A DNA stretch of 17,599 nt from Neofamilia sp964346535. Its GTDB lineage: Bacteria > Bacillota > Clostridia > Tissierellales > Peptoniphilaceae. The stretch spans positions 1 to 17,599 of the forward strand of contig CAYFUN010000028.1 of assembly GCA_964346535.1 (NCBI GenBank). Direction: 5' to 3'. Position numbers and translations under genes: made by a program. Of the stretch, positions 15,501 through 17,599 are shown piece after piece. Numbering within the stretch: the stretch's first letter is position 1; every line of letters begins with the position of its first letter. The notes under the pieces are model-generated. The model saw only the letters and a program-made list of their open reading frames with translations. It had not been told where the DNA came from and searched no databases.

Positions 15501-15731
15501 TTAAAAGTCTAATAAGACCATCTTTTCCCAGGCTAAATTATTAGCCGTTAAAAAACCTTCTAGCTCAGCTTCACTTGCATAGTCGCCTTCAAACTTCCAG
15601 GCAAGGCCACAAGAAGTTGACAGCTCCTTAGGATTTGCAATAAGCCTGCCAGGAACCTTATTTTTTTTACAAAAATATTCCATGGCCATAGCATCACTTG
15701 TACTAGAAAAGCCAATAACAAAATATTTCAC
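15501..15731 (-). CDS. DUF3343 small protein A, putative Se/S carrier
   Basis: A 76-residue protein, first in the selenium operon. It has FSSTSDAM (8-15), KNKVPGRLI and the conserved C41 in TSCGLAWKF, the same skeleton as protein B with the cysteine at the same residue number. There is no signal peptide or membrane helix. The start is GTG at 15731, fixed by AGGAGG four nt upstream. Next to it lies the activase/double-cubane pair, whereas protein B lies next to YedF and the desulfurase-like enzyme, so the two paralogues may serve different partners. Carrier function is a family-based suggestion, not shown by the sequence. Confidence 0.82.
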   Translation of the reverse strand: MKYFVIGFSSTSDAMAMEYFCKKNKVPGRLIANPKELSTSCGLAWKFEGDYASEAELEGFLTANNLAWEKMVLLDF

Positions 15732-15770
15732 TTGACCTCCTATTAAATTAATAATTACTTAACTAGCCTT

Positions 15771-15779
15771 AGTATAGCA
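15771..15779 (-). promoter_or_regulatory. Extended -10 promoter of the selenium operon
   Basis: Minus strand TGCTATACT (TG, one base, TATACT) with no good -35 match, as expected of an activator-dependent promoter. It lies about 40 nt before the first gene, in the 145-nt divergent region shared with lysR. I see no clear T-N11-A operator. Confidence 0.55.
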
Positions 15780-15830
15780 TCAAAAAAAATCTTAGACTAA
15801 TTAAAAAAATCTATTTATACCACTTATATA

Positions 15831-15859
15831 TTGAAATTTTTGATAAATACATATAGAAT
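15831..15859 (+). promoter_or_regulatory. Promoter of the LysR regulator gene
   Basis: -35 TTGAAA (15831-15836), 17-nt spacer, -10 TAGAAT (15854-15859), then GAGGAGGG and the ATG at 15877. The leader is about 10 nt. Confidence 0.7.
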
Positions 15860-15876
15860 AGAAGAGGAGGGAAAAA

Positions 15877-16776
15877 ATGGACATAAGACAACTTGAAACT
15901 TTTGTAGAAGTAGTAGAAGTAAAAAACTTTTCCAAGGCAGCAAATAATTTATATTTAACTCAACCAACAGTATCTGCCCACATAAACGCTCTAGAAAAAG
16001 AATTTAAAGTTCAACTAATAAAAAGAACAACTAAAGAATTTCAAATAACAGAAGCAGGGCAAAAACTATATGACTATGCAATTAAAATCTTAAGCATCAA
16101 AGAAAAAATAAACGAAAGTCTACTTGGTTCAAGGGGAGAGGTCCTTAGAATTGGATCTTCATCTGCAATTACCATAGGAGACCTGCCATTTATTATAAAA
16201 AGTTTTCATGAGAAGATGCCAGGTGTAAAATTTGATATAATAAATTCTGATTCCTTGGACATAATAAACAAGGTAAATGACGGAGTTTTAGAAATTGGCC
16301 TAGTTGGAACAAAAGTTTTAGACTACGATTTACAGTTCATACCCTTTACAAAAGATGAAATTTTATTTATAATGCCTAAGACAGATGAATATAAAAAAAT
16401 CCTCTCTGAGAAAAATCCTAGAGAAGAAATTTTTACCCAGCCCTTTATAATGAGGGAAGACCAGTCTGGAACAAAAAAGGAAATACTAAAATACTTTTCA
16501 TCAAAAAAACTAAACCCAAAGGACTTAAACGTAGTTGCTTCAATGTCAGATCCAATAAGTATCTTAGAAGCAGTAAAAATTGGCCTAGGAGTTTCAATAT
16601 TATCTAGTAAGGTAATAAGCGCCCTTAACTATGATGACTTAATCTTAACCTATCCATTAAAAGATAGTGGGTCAGCCAGGGATTTTTATATAGTTTGCCA
16701 AAAAGAAAAGTACATGTCCATACTAAGTGGGGATTTTTTAGATTTTTTACTAGACCTATATGAAATAAAAAATTAA
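15877..16776 (+). CDS. LysR-family regulator of selenium metabolism (probable)
   Basis: A 299-residue LysR-type regulator. The winged helix-turn-helix is in residues 1-60 (DIRQLETFVEVVEVKNFSKAA, then LTQPTVSAHINALEKEF), and the two-lobed effector domain runs from about 88 (LRIGSSSAITIGDLP) to the end. It is divergent from the selenium operon across 145 nt and followed by tRNA-Sec, the classic placing of a LysR gene with its target. A LysR group tied to selenium genes in anaerobes is known in protein-family databases. The co-inducer may be a selenium or sulfur metabolite, but no sequence evidence identifies it. ATG at 15877 has GAGGAGGG 6 nt upstream. Confidence 0.88.
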   Translation: MDIRQLETFVEVVEVKNFSKAANNLYLTQPTVSAHINALEKEFKVQLIKRTTKEFQITEAGQKLYDYAIKILSIKEKINESLLGSRGEVLRIGSSSAITIGDLPFIIKSFHEKMPGVKFDIINSDSLDIINKVNDGVLEIGLVGTKVLDYDLQFIPFTKDEILFIMPKTDEYKKILSEKNPREEIFTQPFIMREDQSGTKKEILKYFSSKKLNPKDLNVVASMSDPISILEAVKIGLGVSILSSKVISALNYDDLILTYPLKDSGSARDFYIVCQKEKYMSILSGDFLDFLLDLYEIKN

Positions 16777-16782
16777 AAATCT

Positions 16783-16877
16783 GGAGGCGAATGAGTTTCT
16801 GGTGTGCTCTGCGGTCTTCAAAACCGTTGTGAGAGGAGTTCCTCTTAGGTGGGTTCGATTCCCACTCGCCTTCGCCA
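16783..16877 (+). tRNA. selC: Selenocysteine tRNA, anticodon TCA
   Basis: A 95-nt tRNA. The acceptor stem has 8 bp (GGAGGCGA with TCGCCTTC, one G-U), followed by discriminator G and an encoded CCA (16875-16877). The anticodon TCA is at 16818-16820 in the 7-nt loop CTTCAAA. A long variable arm (AGAGGA/TCCTCT) and the T arm GTGGG-TTCGATT-CCCAC are present. The 8-bp acceptor, long variable arm and TCA anticodon are diagnostic of bacterial tRNA-Sec, which is charged with Ser and converted by SelA using selenophosphate. It begins 6 nt after the lysR stop, with no convincing promoter between, and a terminator follows 2 nt after CCA. Confidence 0.98.
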
Positions 16878-16879
16878 TG

Positions 16880-16914
16880 ACCAACTATAAGGCTTACTTG
16901 TAGTTGGTTTTTTT
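16880..16914 (+). terminator. Terminator of the lysR-tRNA-Sec unit
   Basis: ACCAACTA pairs with TAGTTGGT around a 13-nt loop and runs into nine or ten Ts, immediately after the tRNA. Confidence 0.9.
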
Positions 16915-16931
16915 GTACTTACTGTTATAAT
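16904..16931 (+). promoter_or_regulatory. Promoter of the isochorismatase-family gene
   Basis: Extended -10 TGTTATAAT (16923-16931) with TTGGTT (16904-16909) 16 nt upstream as a possible -35, overlapping the 3' arm of the previous terminator. Confidence 0.65.
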
Positions 16932-16973
16932 AAAAATAGAAAAACTTAACGAGCAATTAAAATAGGAGGGAAT

Positions 16974-17495
16974 ATGAAAGACATCTTAGTTGTAGTAGAC
17001 ATGCAAAATGATTTTGTAGACGGGTCATTGGGAACAAAAGAAGCAAGAGAAATTGTAGAAAATATGATAGACCTAGTAAAAAACTTTGATGGCCCAATAT
17101 ACTTTACCAAGGACACCCATGAAGAAAATTATTTATCTAGCCAAGAAGGAAAAAATCTTCCAGTTGAACACTGCATAAAAGGAACAGAGGGCTGGGAAAT
17201 CATTGATGCCTTAAAACCTTATGCAAATGAAAATAAAATTATTAATAAACCAACCTTTGGATCTAAAGACCTTGCAGAAAGATTGAAAGAGATAAACGAT
17301 AGTGAGGGAATAAAATCAATAACCCTAGCAGGCCTTTGCACAGACATTTGCGTAATATCAAACTCCATGGTCCTAAAGGCCTTTATGCCAGAAGTTCCAA
17401 TAAAAGTTGTAGAAGCTGCCTGTGCAGGAGTCAGTCCAGAAAGCCACCAAAGGGCAATCGAAGCAATGAAAGTCTGCCAGGTTGAAATAATTTAG
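16974..17495 (+). CDS. Isochorismatase-family cysteine hydrolase, probably nicotinamidase
   Basis: A 173-residue hydrolase with the full catalytic triad of the family: D9 in VVDMQNDFVDGS, K94 region in INKPTFGS, and the nucleophilic cysteine in LAGLCTDICVISN (the second Cys). The metal site is suggested by TKDTHEENY (Asp and His) and PVEHCIKGTEGW. These fit nicotinamidase (nicotinamide to nicotinate, NAD salvage), and EGKNLPVEHCIKGTEGW is common in that group, but other cysteine hydrolases share it. It is a single gene with its own extended -10 promoter and terminator. AGGAGG lies 5 nt before the ATG. The last codons and stop fall in a tandem duplication, which leaves the protein intact. Confidence 0.82.
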   Translation: MKDILVVVDMQNDFVDGSLGTKEAREIVENMIDLVKNFDGPIYFTKDTHEENYLSSQEGKNLPVEHCIKGTEGWEIIDALKPYANENKIINKPTFGSKDLAERLKEINDSEGIKSITLAGLCTDICVISNSMVLKAFMPEVPIKVVEAACAGVSPESHQRAIEAMKVCQVEII

Positions 17496-17520
17496 CAAAT
17501 GTTGAAATAATTTAGCAAAT
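17481..17520 (+). repeat. Two exact tandem copies of a 20-nt unit at the hydrolase stop
   Basis: GTTGAAATAATTTAGCAAAT occurs at 17481-17500 and again at 17501-17520 without mismatch. The first copy holds the last codons Val-Glu-Ile-Ile and the TAG stop; the second is untranslated. Confidence 0.97.
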
Positions 17521-17524
17521 AAAG

Positions 17525-17570
17525 AAAGAGTGTTTAAGAATTTTAAAAAATTCAAAAGACACTCTTTTTT
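17525..17570 (+). terminator. Terminator after the isochorismatase-family gene
   Basis: AAAGAGTGT pairs with ACACTCTTT, with GAATTTT/AAAATTC able to pair inside, followed by six Ts. The other strand also has a T-rich tail, so it may serve an unseen convergent gene beyond the right edge. Nothing else is recognised in 17571-17599. Confidence 0.85.
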
Positions 17571-17599
17571 GTTGTTGTAACTTATTGGTATTTTTGCAT

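Noticed and set aside
12524..15731. Selenoprotein genes with in-frame TGA inside the selenium operon
   Set aside because: All genes of the operon read through without an internal TGA, and the key sites (SelD C12, YedF C11, desulfurase C334) are ordinary cysteines.
17571..17599. Minus-strand gene entering from the right edge
   Set aside because: Short open frames exist and the terminator is T-rich on both sides, but 29 nt are too few to support a gene.
1..17599. Insertion sequence, prophage, integrase or toxin-antitoxin genes
   Set aside because: No transposase, recombinase or terminal inverted repeats were seen, and base composition looks even throughout.

Overview
The window is AT-rich, gene-dense and free of mobile elements. 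It looks like the chromosome of an anaerobic, amino-acid-fermenting Firmicute; a Gram-positive anaerobic coccus of the Peptoniphilaceae/Tissierellia kind (Anaerococcus, Peptoniphilus) is my best guess, from gene content and codon style only. AGGAGG-type ribosome sites, TTGACA/TATAAT promoters and short U-tailed hairpin terminators are seen throughout.

Left part (1-7500): a minus-strand ECF sigma factor and an overlapping membrane-anchored probable anti-sigma gene cut by the window edge; a minus-strand pair tdh (SDR type) and kbl that converts threonine to glycine plus acetyl-CoA; a divergent plus-strand pair, a PatB/MalY C-S lyase and a membrane-anchored alpha/beta hydrolase; and a minus-strand BrnQ branched-chain amino acid carrier. 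Middle (7500-10550): a minus-strand two-gene ABC transporter and a plus-strand GNAT acetyltransferase.

Right part (10551-16914) is a selenium locus. Seven minus-strand genes are packed with gaps or overlaps of at most about 37 nt: small DUF3343 protein A, a BadF/HgdC-type ATPase activase, a single-subunit double-cubane-cluster reductase homologue, selD, yedF (TusA plus DsrE-like), a second DUF3343 protein B and a class V aminotransferase of the cysteine desulfurase/selenocysteine lyase kind. Divergent from them, a LysR regulator is followed after 6 nt by a complete selenocysteine tRNA (anticodon TCA, 8-bp acceptor stem, long variable arm, encoded CCA). SelD makes selenophosphate and tRNA-Sec is its main expected use here; the desulfurase-like enzyme, YedF and the DUF3343 proteins are candidates for handling Se(0)/S(0), and the activase/double-cubane pair could supply very low-potential electrons. 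That last link is inference and is the most interesting part of the window. selA and selB are not in the window.

The window closes with a plus-strand isochorismatase-family (nicotinamidase-like) hydrolase. Two plus-strand genes (the acetyltransferase and this hydrolase) end in exact tandem duplications that cover their stop codons. The only gene-free stretch over 300 nt is 3474-3854, which holds two divergent promoters and two leaders with possible RNA structure.
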